NCBI GenBank assembly: GCA_022606425.2 | Contig: JAHDVF020001366.1 | Location: forward strand, 62,001 to 126,000 | Direction: 5' to 3' | DNA: 64,000 bases | From: Lepidostoma basale | Taxonomy: Eukaryota > Arthropoda > Insecta > Trichoptera > Lepidostomatidae | Part shown: in pieces, positions 31,820 through 42,554 of the stretch | Position numbering within the stretch: position 1 is the stretch's first letter | Layout of the letters: every line of letters begins with the position of its first letter | Program-made: the position numbers and the translations under genes | The notes under the pieces: generated by a model | Databases searched by the model: none | Seen by the model: the letters and a program-made list of their open reading frames with translations, nothing else | Told to the model about the DNA's origin: nothing

Positions 31820-33901
31820 TATTTAATCAAAGTATGTACCATTGCTATCTATGCACTTTTGCCATCTCATAGGTAGTTCATCGATCCCTTTACTAAAAAA
31901 CCATTCGGACGGGAATCAATAAAATCTTTGAAGTCGGTTTGGACTGCCCCATCGGAGTTTAATTTTTTCCCTTGCAAGAAGTTATCCAAATTTCGAAAAA
32001 AATAGTAATCTGTTGGGGCAAGGTCCGGAGAATACGGTGGATGTCTTAGACATTCCAATTGAAGCTCTTCTAATTTGGTAGCCGTCTGTTGTGCAGTGTG
32101 TGGTCTAGCGTTATCATGAAGCAGCTGTGGCCTAGAGCGATTAACCAGCCTCGGTTGTTTAGCAGCTAGCTTTTCCATCATGGTTTGCAGTTGCTGACAA
32201 TAGACATCTGCCGTAATCGTCTGGCCAGATTTAAGAAAACTGTAGTGAACGACACCAGCACTAGTTGTAATGGCTATCTCCCTACCTCGGCTAGCGCAAA
32301 GAGCGGGCCCTTAGATCTCCAGTTTTCTCGTGAGATACTTTCCGGCTGCTTGTCATTCGAATAGGGAAAGGTGTAAATAAAGACATATCACGGAATACAC
32401 GAGGGTTTATTGTAACACATAAAATAGTTAAAAATATTATCTAGGGGCTAGAGATGTCGTACGAATACAAAAAAAAGGCACATGATGAAATAATGAAGAG
32501 GCTGTTTGAGGCGATTCCTCGACGGCGTGCTCGTCAGGACATCGACCGGCGACGTCGTCCGTAGACGTTATCAGCGACGCTGACCAGAAGATGGTGGGTC
32601 AGCAAATCAATATTCAGAGCGTCACCTGGTAGACACGAGGTTCCCTAACCTGTTGGTGCTGTCTGAAGCGGCGTGAAGAAGTGGTCCTCGCAGTTCCGCA
32701 TGGTGGTGAGGTCTACCACGTTGTCGAGACATGATGTGCGACAACACGTGGGCGGCAATTTCGGGAGAAGAGGATGGCTCGGACCGTGGCGGAGGGAATC
32801 AACCGCAGCAAAGTCGGGCTTGACAAACGGCCTGGGAGCGGATATGCACTTTTGGCATCGCCATAGTGCAGGACAAGTTGATGGAAAACCTGAAATAATG
32901 CCACAGATTTTATGGGCACGATGGCAAGTACCTCAAATACCTTGCTCGAAGTTATTCCATGGCGGATGAGGCTAGATGAAAGTGGATGATCCCATCAGGA
33001 AAATCGCGGGTCGAAACGGCGATCCTCCAATCGATGCCGCGAAGTTGACAGCTCAAAACGAAGTGAAGTGGGCCCGTATGGGCTGCGCAGAAGGGGTTGC
33101 GCAGAAGGGGCTGAGAGTCAACTGCAGAGGGCGCACACATCGGGGTGAATTTAGCGCCAAATCCGCGAAGCGCGCGGGAACAAGAGTCTGTAGCACTCTG
33201 GTGGTAAAAACGGGAACTAGGGGTTTGAATGGAGTCGAGAACTAAACGCTGAATATTGAGATAATGGAAAATAAACAAGAAATAGTAACTGTTACGTTAC
33301 ATAGTCCACCAAACGCTCACAAGTAACTTTTTGGAGTCAATTTTCGCTTGGGGCATGGTTTGGCTGGTTCGGAAGGGTTCCGCCATTGCGATGAGCGCTT
33401 CCGATTATCATACAGGATCCACTTTTCATCACAGGTAATGATTCGATTCAAAATCCCTTCATTATTGTGCCGGTTGAGTAATGCAACGCAGCAGTCAACG
33501 CGCGTTTGTTGATTTGCTTCACTCAATTCGTGAGGTACCCACCTTTCAAGCTTTTTCACCTTCCCAATTTGCTTCAAGTGGATCAAAAGAGTTTTATCAC
33601 TAACACCGTAGCCTGCAGCTAACTCGGACGTGGTTTGCGAAGGATCCGCTTCCACAATAGCCTTCAATTCTTCATTATCAACTTTGGTCTCCGGCCGTCC
33701 ACGGGGCTTGTTCTGCAGGTCGAAATTTCCAGAACGAAAACGTTGGAACCAAAAAGGCACTGTGTTTTCTTTTGCGGCACCGTCGCTATACACATCATTA
33801 ATCCTTTGAGCCGTTTCTGCAGCACTGGTGCCACGGTGGAACTCGTACTCGTAAATAACGCGATATTTCAAGTTTTCCATTTTATAAACTGAGTGACGCA
33901 A
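31820..33901 (-). pseudogene. mariner transposase, split and frameshifted
   Basis: N-terminal part (33901-33317): helix-turn-helix region with PETKVDNEELKAIVEADPSQ, the mariner hallmark WVPHEL, and the first catalytic Asp in ITCDEKWILYDN. One base is lost near 33322 just before the KLLVSVWW codons. After the insertion the C-terminal part has LLHDNARPHTA (second Asp) and PPYSPDLAPTDYYFF (third Asp). There are exactly 34 residues between the last two Asp, i.e. DD34D. Inactive because of the insertion and frameshift. Confidence 0.92.
32266..33301. mobile_element. 1,036-bp TG...CA insertion, probable solo LTR
   Basis: Starts TGTAATGGC and ends GTTACGTTACA; flanked by TAGT on both sides (32262-32265, 33302-33305). 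Removing the insert plus one TAGT restores the mariner codons VWWTSAGV. TG/CA ends with a 4-bp duplication fit an LTR retrotransposon. The interior is unusually GC-rich (32500-33200) with two adjoining frames of 98 and 89 residues that I do not recognise. AATAAA occurs at 32376. No internal repeat, so solo LTR rather than a complete element; alternatively a small DNA element with short TIRs. Confidence 0.75.
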
Positions 33902-34298
33902 AGAAAAAAAAACAATTGAAAAAAAAATGAATTATAATTTTCGAAACACAAATACTTGAGTAAATAGCTGTATAAATTTGAATTTGGAATTCTTAACCAA
34001 ATAGAAGATATTTGAGATCAAAGTTGCCAGTACGGCAAAAAGCCAATTTCATATGTAAGGACCTAATATTATTATTGGTCAAAGATACTGTTAAAGGAAC
34101 TCATATCATAAATAGTGTTTGACCCATGTCATTAATAGTGATAAAAAAATCATGCCATTAATAGTAAGATATCAATAATGAAAGTCCTCTCACGATACTC
34201 CCATATCAAATTGTATAAAAAAAAAAATTACAATATATATTTTTTTTAATGTATACATATACTTGTATACGAATGCTGGATTTCACCCATTGCGGGTT

Positions 34299-34615
34299 AT
34301 CAATTCATGATTATATAGATTTTATAGATAGATTATATAGAATAATCTTAGAGATTAACATATATAATCAAAATCTTCATAGATGGCGCATTGAAACTGA
34401 CATGTGAATTCTGGTGTTGGACTTTAACATAAATACAACTTCCAAAAATTTGTCAGACATGGTCATAAGAAATGTGGAATAGGGAATGTTGTAATTACAT
34501 AAAGTGTGCACTTAACCCAACCAATGATAGGTCATAAGTCTTGTAAACACCTTGATCAACCATATTCAGTTTCCAATTTGCATCTTCGTCTCTATTGAGA
34601 TACAATTAAATCATG
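34299..34615. mobile_element. MITE copy (family of 18382), left arm truncated
   Basis: Left end CCCATTGCGGGTTATCAATT; the right arm from 34470 mirrors the 18769 arm (GGGAATGTTGTAATTACATA). Most of the left arm is deleted and replaced by an AT-rich stretch. Confidence 0.75.
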
Positions 34616-34988
34616 AAAAAATAATTGTTCGAGAATTTTTAGTCTTAAAGAAAAACGCGTCTTCCATTTTGGTTTCAAGTGAAATAATGTTATAAAGTTC
34701 ATCTAAGCGATTAAATATGTATGTATTCCCAAAGGTGGTTATAACGTGAGTGCTTACGAGAAAGTTACACAGACAAGTCGACAATTACGCCGTGTTTTAG
34801 GCAGTCAAAATTCGACTTTGGGAAGTCAAAATAATGTGTTCTCAGTATCCCCGAGCAAACATCTCATTCGCCCCTCTTTTATTTAAAGAGACGAGCGTGT
34901 ACAGACAGCTACTCAAATATATCAACTGAAAGCTGACACAAAATACGAATTAATAATTTAAGAAGAAAAGAGCACATGAGATACCTCT
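34616..34988. other. No gene recognised
   Basis: Unassigned sequence of moderate AT content. Confidence 0.4.
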
Positions 34989-35000
34989 CTAATAATAACT

Positions 35001-35139
35001 AACTAACTAACTAACCATCACGCCGTCTCCCCGAAAGGGTAGGCAGAAATAATGGACTGTCACACTTTTACTGATGCGGCACTCCATCCTTCTCTTTTCG
35101 CCCCGCGGTAGACGCAATGTAATGGGTTGCGAACCTCAT
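35001..35139 (-). mobile_element. SINE-T, 5'-truncated, with 12-bp target duplication
   Basis: The duplication CTAATAATAACT is exact on both sides (34989-35000 and 35140-35151). Inside are AACTAACTAACCATCACGCC and the SINE-T 3' 120 bp, cut off at CGAACCTCAT. Direct proof that SINE-T moves by target-primed retrotransposition. Confidence 0.9.
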
Positions 35140-35151
35140 CTAATAATAACT

Positions 35152-36147
35152 TTTTCGGAATTCGTAATCGCCTCATTGAAAAAATCTTTAGATTAATAAA
35201 GATAACGTGGTTGAACTTTCACATTTGTAAATATATATTATATGAACGCTGGTTACTATTATACTTAAGTGGTTTAAACATAAAATAAAGAAAAAATAAA
35301 ACACTTTTATAGTTAAATATGTCATGTACCATGGGTGGCATCTTTGAGGTGACATTTGAACTACACTATATTATTCATTATTCTCGTTTGCACAGTTATT
35401 GATCTTCATATTTAACACCAATTGGGATCTTAAACTCATTTTTGACTATTTTTATTCTTGACACCTTTGTAATGAGTTCTCAAATAACCTTGAAGTTTTA
35501 GAAATTAAAAAAGTTATTTAAAATAATGAAAATTATATATAATATTATTAACCACTAAATAAATTTAATTTCAAGTCCAATCTTTATTACACAGTTCTAA
35601 TTTAAAAAACAATTACCTCTGCCCTTGTACTTTACTACTTAAGAATATAAAACGGCTTTGTCTCATATCATTGTTCAAGTTTCTAAACCGAATTTAAGTA
35701 CTTAAGTTTACGAAAGTGCAAAAATTGTATTATATTAAATTTAAAAACTGAACATCAAAGAAATAATGTAATCTTTTTAATTTATTTTGGCCACTGTCTA
35801 ACTCCGGCCCACCTGTTCAAAATCAACTGTTCTCCTTCCCCTATTTGTGAATGCGGTGCAAATGGCGATCTTCAACATTTAATTTCTCAAATAAATCATA
35901 AGTGTATTTTTTACATTCCCCATCACCATAGAAGTATTATTGTCATCACAATCAAAACTTGTAATTATATCATTAAATCATTTTCTCTCTGTTAATAATT
36001 TAAAATTATAGGAATTTCACGATTTTATAATGTAATTAATCTATAAGTTAGTTTTTTTTTCTATTTCTTTTTCACATAATTATTAAGAATATAAATAATA
36101 TTTGTTTATTTAAACTGTTAGACAATGATGTTATTTTGAAATTTACT
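35152..36147. other. AT-rich gene-free stretch
   Basis: About 1 kb without coding resemblance except a possible scrap at 35780-35900 (minus or plus uncertain). Confidence 0.45.
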
Positions 36148-36158
36148 AATTGTAACCA

Positions 36159-37429
36159 ACAACAACAACAAACCATCACGCCGTTTCCCCGCAGGGGTAG
36201 GCAGAGAGAATGGACCGCCACACTACTCTATCCTGGCACACCTCTCTAGCTTCTTCCACATTCATACATTGAGTTATACACGCACGTCGATTCTTCCGGC
36301 TTCTGACATGACCAACTTTTAATATTTGGTTAATTTGGTCATGCCATGTTTTCCTCGGTCTACCTCGACTCCTTACTCCATTTACATTGTTAACGTGTAC
36401 TTTTTTAACCATTCTTTCTTCACCCATGCGCTCCATATGTCCGAACCAACGCAGCGAACCTTTCATAATTTTGTTCATAATACCTTCTTTCGCTCTGCAT
36501 TCCTTCCTAATATCAGCATTTGGGATTCTGACGTACATTGTTCTACCACACATACGTCTTAGGGACCTCATATCTACCGCATTTATTCTGCTCTCATCTT
36601 TCTTCTGCCAGTTCCATGCTTCGCTTCCATACATAAGGGTTGGAACCAGAAGTCCATTGTGAACGGCCATTTTCGCTTTCATTGATAAATTCTTGTTTCC
36701 AATAACTACTTTTAAAGCTCCATTCACTTTGTTACCCGCACCAACCCTTCTTTCAATATCACTGTTCGTTCGGCCATCCGCTGTGAACATGCTACCTAAA
36801 TACACAAATTCCCTCACCTGTTCCAAGTTCTCTTCATTTACACTTATATTACAAACTGTCATTTGCTCTTCCCTTTCAAAAACTAACACCTTTGACTTTC
36901 CGACATTCATCATTAAATCGTTCGACTTGCATACCTCATACATTCTCGACACCAAGACTTGTAATTCGTCCGCACTATCCGCAACGAGAACGGCATCGTC
37001 CGCGTAAAGCAGACAGTTTACAGACAGATCACTCATCTTAGCACCAGCATTTATACCTTTAAGTTCTTTCATACACTTGTCCATATACAGATTGAACAAC
37101 CAAGGGGACATCACGCAGCCCTGCTTAACACCCTTCGTGATATCAAACCAGGGCGTGATGTCCCCATTTACCCTAACACTGGCAGTGCTCCCTTCGTAGA
37201 GAGAAGAAACCGCCCGTATTAGTTTTGTGCTCACTCCGTATTCGGACAAGATTGACCACAGTTTTTCTCTGTCCACTTGATCATAGGCTTTTTGCAAATC
37301 GACAAACGCACAGAAAAACTTACGGTTTTTGGCCATAAACTTCTCCGCAAGCGTTCGAAGTGCAAAAATGTGATCCATACAACCTCTTCCGGTCATAAAA
37401 GCGCCTTGAACATCCCATACTCTTTCAAT
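36159..37429 (-). mobile_element. LINE-T, longest copy, 5'-truncated
   Basis: Flanked by an exact 11-bp duplication AATTGTAACCA (36148-36158, 37430-37440). 3' tail on the plus strand is ACAACAACAACAAA. Begins inside the RT domain and ends at the TGA-overlapping tail, with essentially no 3' UTR. Confidence 0.92.
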
Positions 37430-37441
37430 AATTGTAACCAT
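36176..37441 (-). CDS. LINE-T reverse transcriptase (421 residues, truncated)
   Basis: Uninterrupted frame; the first residues (MVTI) come from target DNA. Motifs: GAFMTGRGCMDHIFALRTL (13-31), FVDLQKAYDQVDREKLW (about 46-62), KGVKQGCVMSPWLFNLYMD (about 103-121), the catalytic LLYADDAVLVAD (about 144-155), VYLGSMFTADG, the long IERRVGAGNKVNGALKVV connection, WFGHMERM, GRPRKTWHDQINQIL, RRACITQCMNVEE and the C-terminus CGETA. Fingers and endonuclease are missing. Clade uncertain; RTE-like by connection-domain motifs. An intact frame suggests recent mobility. Confidence 0.9.
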   Translation of the reverse strand: MVTIIERVWDVQGAFMTGRGCMDHIFALRTLAEKFMAKNRKFFCAFVDLQKAYDQVDREKLWSILSEYGVSTKLIRAVSSLYEGSTASVRVNGDITPWFDITKGVKQGCVMSPWLFNLYMDKCMKELKGINAGAKMSDLSVNCLLYADDAVLVADSADELQVLVSRMYEVCKSNDLMMNVGKSKVLVFEREEQMTVCNISVNEENLEQVREFVYLGSMFTADGRTNSDIERRVGAGNKVNGALKVVIGNKNLSMKAKMAVHNGLLVPTLMYGSEAWNWQKKDESRINAVDMRSLRRMCGRTMYVRIPNADIRKECRAKEGIMNKIMKGSLRWFGHMERMGEERMVKKVHVNNVNGVRSRGRPRKTWHDQINQILKVGHVRSRKNRRACITQCMNVEEAREVCQDRVVWRSILSAYPCGETA

Positions 37442-37510
37442 AATATAATAATTGTAACCATAATATAGTAATTGTAACCATAATATAATATAACCTTAAT
37501 ATGTAACCTT
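37442..37510 (+). repeat. Short tandem repeat around target-site sequence
   Basis: The target sequence AATTGTAACCATAATATA is repeated about three times (37430-37500), continuing as TAACCTTAATATGTAACC. The LINE-T integrated into this tandem array. Confidence 0.75.
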
Positions 37511-37573
37511 AATGTATTATTACTTGTATGACACATAATACTCCATGGTGAATGTGTCAAATAAATAAATATT

Positions 37574-38640
<1,067 letters not shown>

Positions 38641-38689
38641 GGTTACCAGGCGTCACACAAATTGAGTTATTCAGCTACTCCACCTGTCT

Positions 38690-38810
38690 CGGGGTGTCCT
38701 CCTGTGCCTGTTGTCACTCCGCTCCGGAAGGGAAGGGGGGAGTGGTGAGTGACGTCACTGAGCTTACCACGTGACCGCACACACCGGAGCACGTGACACA
38801 CTCCAATCAG
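38690..38810. promoter_or_regulatory. Promoter-like GC-rich island
   Basis: Within about 60 bp: a consensus CRE palindrome TGACGTCA (38750-38757), two E-boxes CACGTGAC (38768, 38790) and CCAATCAG (38803). The surroundings are GC-rich in an otherwise AT-rich region. No TATA box at a good distance and no coding exon recognised downstream. It could be a real pol II promoter, for instance for a non-coding first exon, or the regulatory end of an unknown transposon. Confidence 0.4.
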
Positions 38811-39257
38811 AAGAAATGGAGGAGACATCATACAACATTCGCACTTGAGTTTTTTTTTCGTGATTTTTCTGTCGTGTCACTTCGTGATTTTTCTGTTCTT
38901 CTCTTTTAGTTTGTTTTCATTTATTTATTCGGGATAACCTTAACGTACACCTATTTATATTGCAACTTAAGAAGAACATAATAAACGGGTATATTATAAA
39001 ACTATTTTTGTTAAAGATAATTTCACAAAATAAATAAACATATTTATTTTGGGTTCTTTCGGCACTGAAAAATTAACTTCAACTTGAAAAATATATATTC
39101 GTTCTATACAAAAAAATGTATTTCCCTGCGTAAAAACTAACTTAATGACCCTTTCATTTTGTTTATAAACCTTTCATTTGCACTGCATTCACTTCTTACA
39201 TTTACATTAAACATATTGTCGGACACATTTTTTTTTACACATTCGTCAAAGAGTTAA
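38811..39257. other. No gene recognised
   Basis: AT-rich sequence downstream of the promoter-like island; no exon-like frame. Confidence 0.45.
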
Positions 39258-39500
39258 TTTTGATGCATTTATTCTACTTTCATTCTTATTTTACCAGTTC
39301 CACCACCACTTCTGCCCACCTATCACCAGACCCCAGAGCCACGTCAGTCAGTCGCTATGATTCGTTCGTTGTCGCCAAGTTCATTTCTGATAATGTCCCT
39401 AAAGTTTACACCAAGCATGGCTCTTTCCATGGCGCGTTGGATGACTTGGAACTGGACCCCTTGTCAGCGTCCACGTCTTGACTCCATAGATCATGGCCGA
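39258..39500 (-). pseudogene. LINE-T scrap and RTE fragment
   Basis: 39258-39305 minus matches the LINE-T WQKKDESRINA region with changes. 39330-39500 minus reads VQFQVIQRAMERAMLGVNFR, DIIRNE, an RTE connection motif. Both are decayed. Confidence 0.65.
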
Positions 39501-40040
39501 CAAGACGCACTGGAGAAGACTGTCTTGGCAATTGAATATCTGTTTATTGTGTTGAAATTATGATAACGGTTAATGTTCTTAAAAATCCCAAAAAGCAAAC
39601 AGCATTTCTGATGGGTAATTTACGTAAATAAATGCTAGTTATTTAGTGAAATCTCCTTTCGCCGCATTGTGCCCTAATCTACACAAATGTGTCCGACATT
39701 TGGTTCCCACACAGCCTCCTCGCTCCAGGTACAGAACTCACAAGGTAATGCTCCCATTGTTCCCGGATTCATACAACAGTCGAATAACCCGAGACAAACA
39801 GGGAAACATGTTTATAAAACGGTTTTTTCGCTTTAATTCGTGGTTTCGTTACCAATATTGTTATACCATATTTTATATTCTCGTCTTATGGTTCTTTGTA
39901 ATCATACATTTTCTAACTTATTGAAAGTTAAGTTATATATTTTCAAATGTATGTTTTTTCTAAATTATATTATCATCATGTATTCTTATTATTTAATGTA
40001 ATTTATTATTTTACTGTTAAAAAATAATTGTTAGTACCTA
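39501..40040. other. Unassigned; possible LINE C-terminus at 39650-39800
   Basis: A plus-strand frame reads PPRSRYRTHKVMLPLFPDS, weakly like the very C-terminal block of some LINEs (R-T-x-x-x-x-L-P). Not enough to call. Confidence 0.25.
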
Positions 40041-40044
40041 CTTT

Positions 40045-40568
40045 CATTTCATTTAATTTATTTTGATAATAATCACAAACATTACAGAAATACAATTCCA
40101 AATCGTTTGCAATTACATTATAAACAGAGAAGCATTAAAAAAATGAAAATTAAGCTTAAGAATTATAAAAAATCATAACATTGATATTGCATCCCTGAGG
40201 CAACTCACACTATCACGAAATATGTCGACCTCCGAGGCGATCCGATTAAGCAATAAGATTGCCCTACCCACAGGCATAACCATCGGCAGGTTGGTTCTGC
40301 AGCGTGGCAAATAAAACAATCTGTGCTGTCCTTGACGAAGGTAATTATCGGGTACAAATAGTCCTACATCACTCAGGACATCCGAGTTCTGTATACGGCC
40401 GCCAATCAGCTGAAAGAAGTGAACTCCCAAGTGAATGTTCCTCATTCTCTCCAATGATTGGTAGCTTAACATACCTAGCAAGAATTCAGTCGGAAAAAGC
40501 CACGGGTAGTAACCGCGCTCCCTGAGGTAAAGAAAACGCAGAATTTTTTTCTGCACTCGCTCCACTTA
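40045..40568 (-). mobile_element. LINE-J 3' fragment
   Basis: Minus-strand frame of 130 residues (40565-40173): ERVQKKILRFLYLRERGYYP, WLFPTEFLLGMLSYQSL, LRQGQHRLFYLPRCRTN, PMVMPVGRAILLLNRIASEV. Collinear with the last third of the ORF at 19697. The 3' tail is ATGAAATGAAATG repeats at 40045-40060. Confidence 0.88.
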
Positions 40569-40659
40569 TAAAAAATAGCCCAACATAATTTAAAAAAATT
40601 GAATTTTTGTATCGAATTTTAAATGCGTTTTTTATTAGTCTTTCTTCGTTAAGTTTTTT

Positions 40660-40700
40660 TACACCTGAAGATGGAGGTATCCTCTGAAACATGTCGTGTA
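40660..40700 (+). ncRNA. Hammerhead ribozyme-like motif, HH-E, most complete
   Basis: Helix I UACAC (40660-40664) with GUGUA (40696-40700), 5 bp; core CUGAAGA (40665-40671, fits CUGANGA); extra U; helix II GGAGG/CCUCU around UAU; GAAA (40686-40689); C-AU; GUC with predicted cleavage after 40695. All invariant residues are present. Helix III can form only one or two pairs alone, but ACAUGU is self-complementary, as in dimeric hammerheads. Confidence 0.7.
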
Positions 40701-40851
40701 TTTAAAATTTTATTTTATTAAAAAGTGGTTTTAACAATGTTTTTTTTAATTCCTTAAGTAGATAATTTTTTTAGTTGGTAAAAATGTTCTTAGTGTAAAA
40801 GAATACGAATGAAAACGTCTGTTAGAATTTTTTATAATGTTTTATGTGAAT

Positions 40852-40941
40852 GACATCTTATGCCTATCTTAGGCATTATCAAATGTAATACGCACAAATG
40901 TGATACACATTTATTAATGCCTTACATAGGTGAAACATGTC
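40852..40941. ncRNA. Inverted pair of HH-B motifs
   Basis: Minus 40852-40882 (UUGAUAA, GCCUAAGAUAGGC; the GAAAC part is decayed) and plus 40911-40941 (UUAUUAA, U, GCCU/AGGU, GAAAC, AU, GUC). HH-B family flanks extend outward on both sides (GAAAACGTCTG / ACAGACGTTTTCATTCG). Confidence 0.5.
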
Positions 40942-41357
40942 ATTCACATTAAATATAATAAAATTTCTAGAAAACAGACGTTTTCATTCGAAATTTAATT
41001 ATTTAATACAGAGTTTTAAATCATTGTTCTAGAAACAATAAGAGTATCTTGGGAGAGACAATGATACTCGTATATCGAAGATCATAAAAAATATATTTCT
41101 AACCATCGCGCCGTTTCCCCGGAGGTGTTGGCAAACATAATGGACCGCCATACTGCTCAGTCCTCACACACCTCTCTAGCTTCCTCTACATTCGTACATT
41201 GTAAGATGCACGCTCGTCGATTTTTCGACTTCGAATGTGGGCGCCTTTTATTATTTGATTAATTGGGTCAATTTCCTTGGTCTTCTACGGCTTATCTTTC
41301 CACTCACACTGCTTGTATACATTTATGCTATTTTTTACTCGTCCATTCGTTCCATAT

Positions 41358-41616
41358 CTTATCAGACGACCTTCGTGGCCGAGTGGTAAGTGCATCGTCT
41401 GCCACCCCGAAAGTTCCGGGTTCGATTCCCGGCGAGGGCAGTGTGATTGTCACACTGTCATTGGTCTGGTGTGGGATTCATGTGACAATAAAATGGCGAT
41501 AGATTAGCTACCTATCACATGTCACGACAATCACTATGGAAGCTCTAATATCGTTTACATCGATTTGGCTCAAGCTATCATGATGTAAAGAGCGATTCAA
41601 CAAAATAATAATAATA
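41358..41616 (+). mobile_element. tRNA-derived SINE inside LINE-T
   Basis: A box TGGCCGAGTGGT (41376-41387), B box GGTTCGATTCC (41419-41429). Unlike a tRNA gene it has no matching acceptor stem at the 3' end and continues into the family body (ATTGGTCTGGTGTGGGATTC, AATAAAATGGCGATAGATTA, GAGCGATTCAACA) with an (ATA)n tail. The target is the LINE-T CCATATGTCC site. Confidence 0.88.
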
Positions 41617-41727
41617 ATATGTCCAAACCATCTCAGGGACCCTTTAATTTTTTTACTTATGATGGAATCATCTGCCTTACATTTCATTCTAATTTCGTCA
41701 TTCGGTATTCTATCATAGATTTTTAGA

Positions 41728-41810
41728 TTTAAAACACGTCTTAATGCGCCCTTGAGGTGATTACATCACAAAAACGGCGCTTTAAAAGTTAGCATATTAT
41801 TATTATTATC
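41728..41810 (+). mobile_element. LINE-C 3' end inside LINE-T
   Basis: AAAACACGTCTTAATGCGCC, CTTGAGGTGATTACATCACA, GCGCTTTAAAAG, (ATT)n. Same terminus as 23880-23995. The LINE-T sequence TCATAGATT is repeated on both sides, a likely target duplication. Confidence 0.75.
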
Positions 41811-41915
41811 ATTTTCTCATAGATTATTTTTATTGATGTCATTTTACTTTCATTCTTCTTTTGCCAGATCAAATCTTTGCTTTTATACATAAGGGTTGGC
41901 ACTAGAACACCGTTA

Positions 41916-42351
41916 TCTCTATTGTTATAAATATGAGTGATAAAAATCACATGTATTTATAAGCAAGGAAATTCCAAAGATTTTCTAAGCGTCATGTCTT
42001 CAGTAATACAGGGTTAAGCTGCGGAAATCCACGATTCTTCTGAAATTTAGCCCAGGAGGCCCAAAGAAGCGAGAACAAAAGACGTACGCGGAGAATGTGA
42101 GAAGCAATTGTTTTAACATGTGACAGGGGTAAAATACCTTGAAGCGACATTTTTGTCCAAACAATAGAACACAGACCATTGTTTCGGGGCTCACACCTGT
42201 AATAGGTTGCATATAATTACGGAACCAAGCAAACTTTAAGATTTATTCGTAGTGATTATGAATCTGCGCCGTAAGAGAAATTCGCAAATTCAGATGAAGC
42301 ATACTTTCGACGAGGTTAAAAAAATAAAAATTAAATAATTTTTAAGGATTA
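41916..42351. other. No gene recognised
   Basis: Unassigned. A moderately GC-rich part (42000-42200) has no family motif. Confidence 0.4.
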
Positions 42352-42545
42352 AATTGATCTCAATAGAGACGAAGATGCAAACTGGAAACTGAATATGGTG
42401 ATCGAGGTGTTTACAGGACTTATGACCTGTCATTGGTTGGGTTAAGCGCACGCTTTATGTAATTATAACATTCCCCATTCCACCTTTCTTATGACCACCA
42501 TGTCTGACAAATTTTTGGAAGTTGTATATATGTTAATATCCAAAA
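42352..42545. mobile_element. MITE half (family of 18382)
   Basis: TCTCAATAGAGACGAAGATG through CCCCATTCCACCTTTCTTAT and on to the internal GTCTGACAAATTTTTGGAAG shared with the 34299 copy. The outermost ~40 bp of the left arm and the whole right arm are missing. Confidence 0.8.
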
Positions 42546-42554
42546 CCAATTTTT

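Larger units (their letters stand above)
31749..34063 (-). mobile_element. mariner transposon, interrupted
   Basis: TIRs GGTCCTTACATATGAAATTG at both ends (~24 bp, longer with mismatches), flanked by TA at 31747-31748 and 34064-34065. The transposase runs minus and is split by the insertion at 32266-33301. Without it the element is about 1.28 kb, the normal mariner size. Confidence 0.93.
41099..41915 (-). mobile_element. LINE-T copy in three pieces
   Basis: Pieces 41099-41357, 41617-41727 and 41811-41915 are collinear with the LINE-T 3' half on the minus strand (the tail region CCATCGCGCCGTTTCCCC at 41103; ATATGTCCAAACCATC; CTTTTGCCAG). The first gap is a tRNA SINE, the second a LINE-C 3' end. 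Confidence 0.85.

Noticed and set aside
32673..33245. Two adjoining GC-rich frames as a possible host gene
   Set aside because: They lie wholly inside an insertion flanked by TAGT duplications in mariner, have no recognised domain and are not in the same frame. Left as part of the mobile element.
36326..37007. Long plus-strand frames opposite LINE-T
   Set aside because: Antisense shadows of the 421-residue RT; the same shadows appear at 21562, 29088, 30969 and 42803.
40855..41000. Complete Penelope-like element around the hammerhead motifs
   Set aside because: No Penelope RT or GIY-YIG endonuclease motif was seen on either strand anywhere in the window, so only the ribozyme-like parts are reported.
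41362..41436. Apparent tRNA gene (A and B boxes)
   Set aside because: There is no acceptor-stem partner, and the sequence continues into a body shared with 31467-31697 and 2540-2645 and sits inside a LINE. It is a SINE head.
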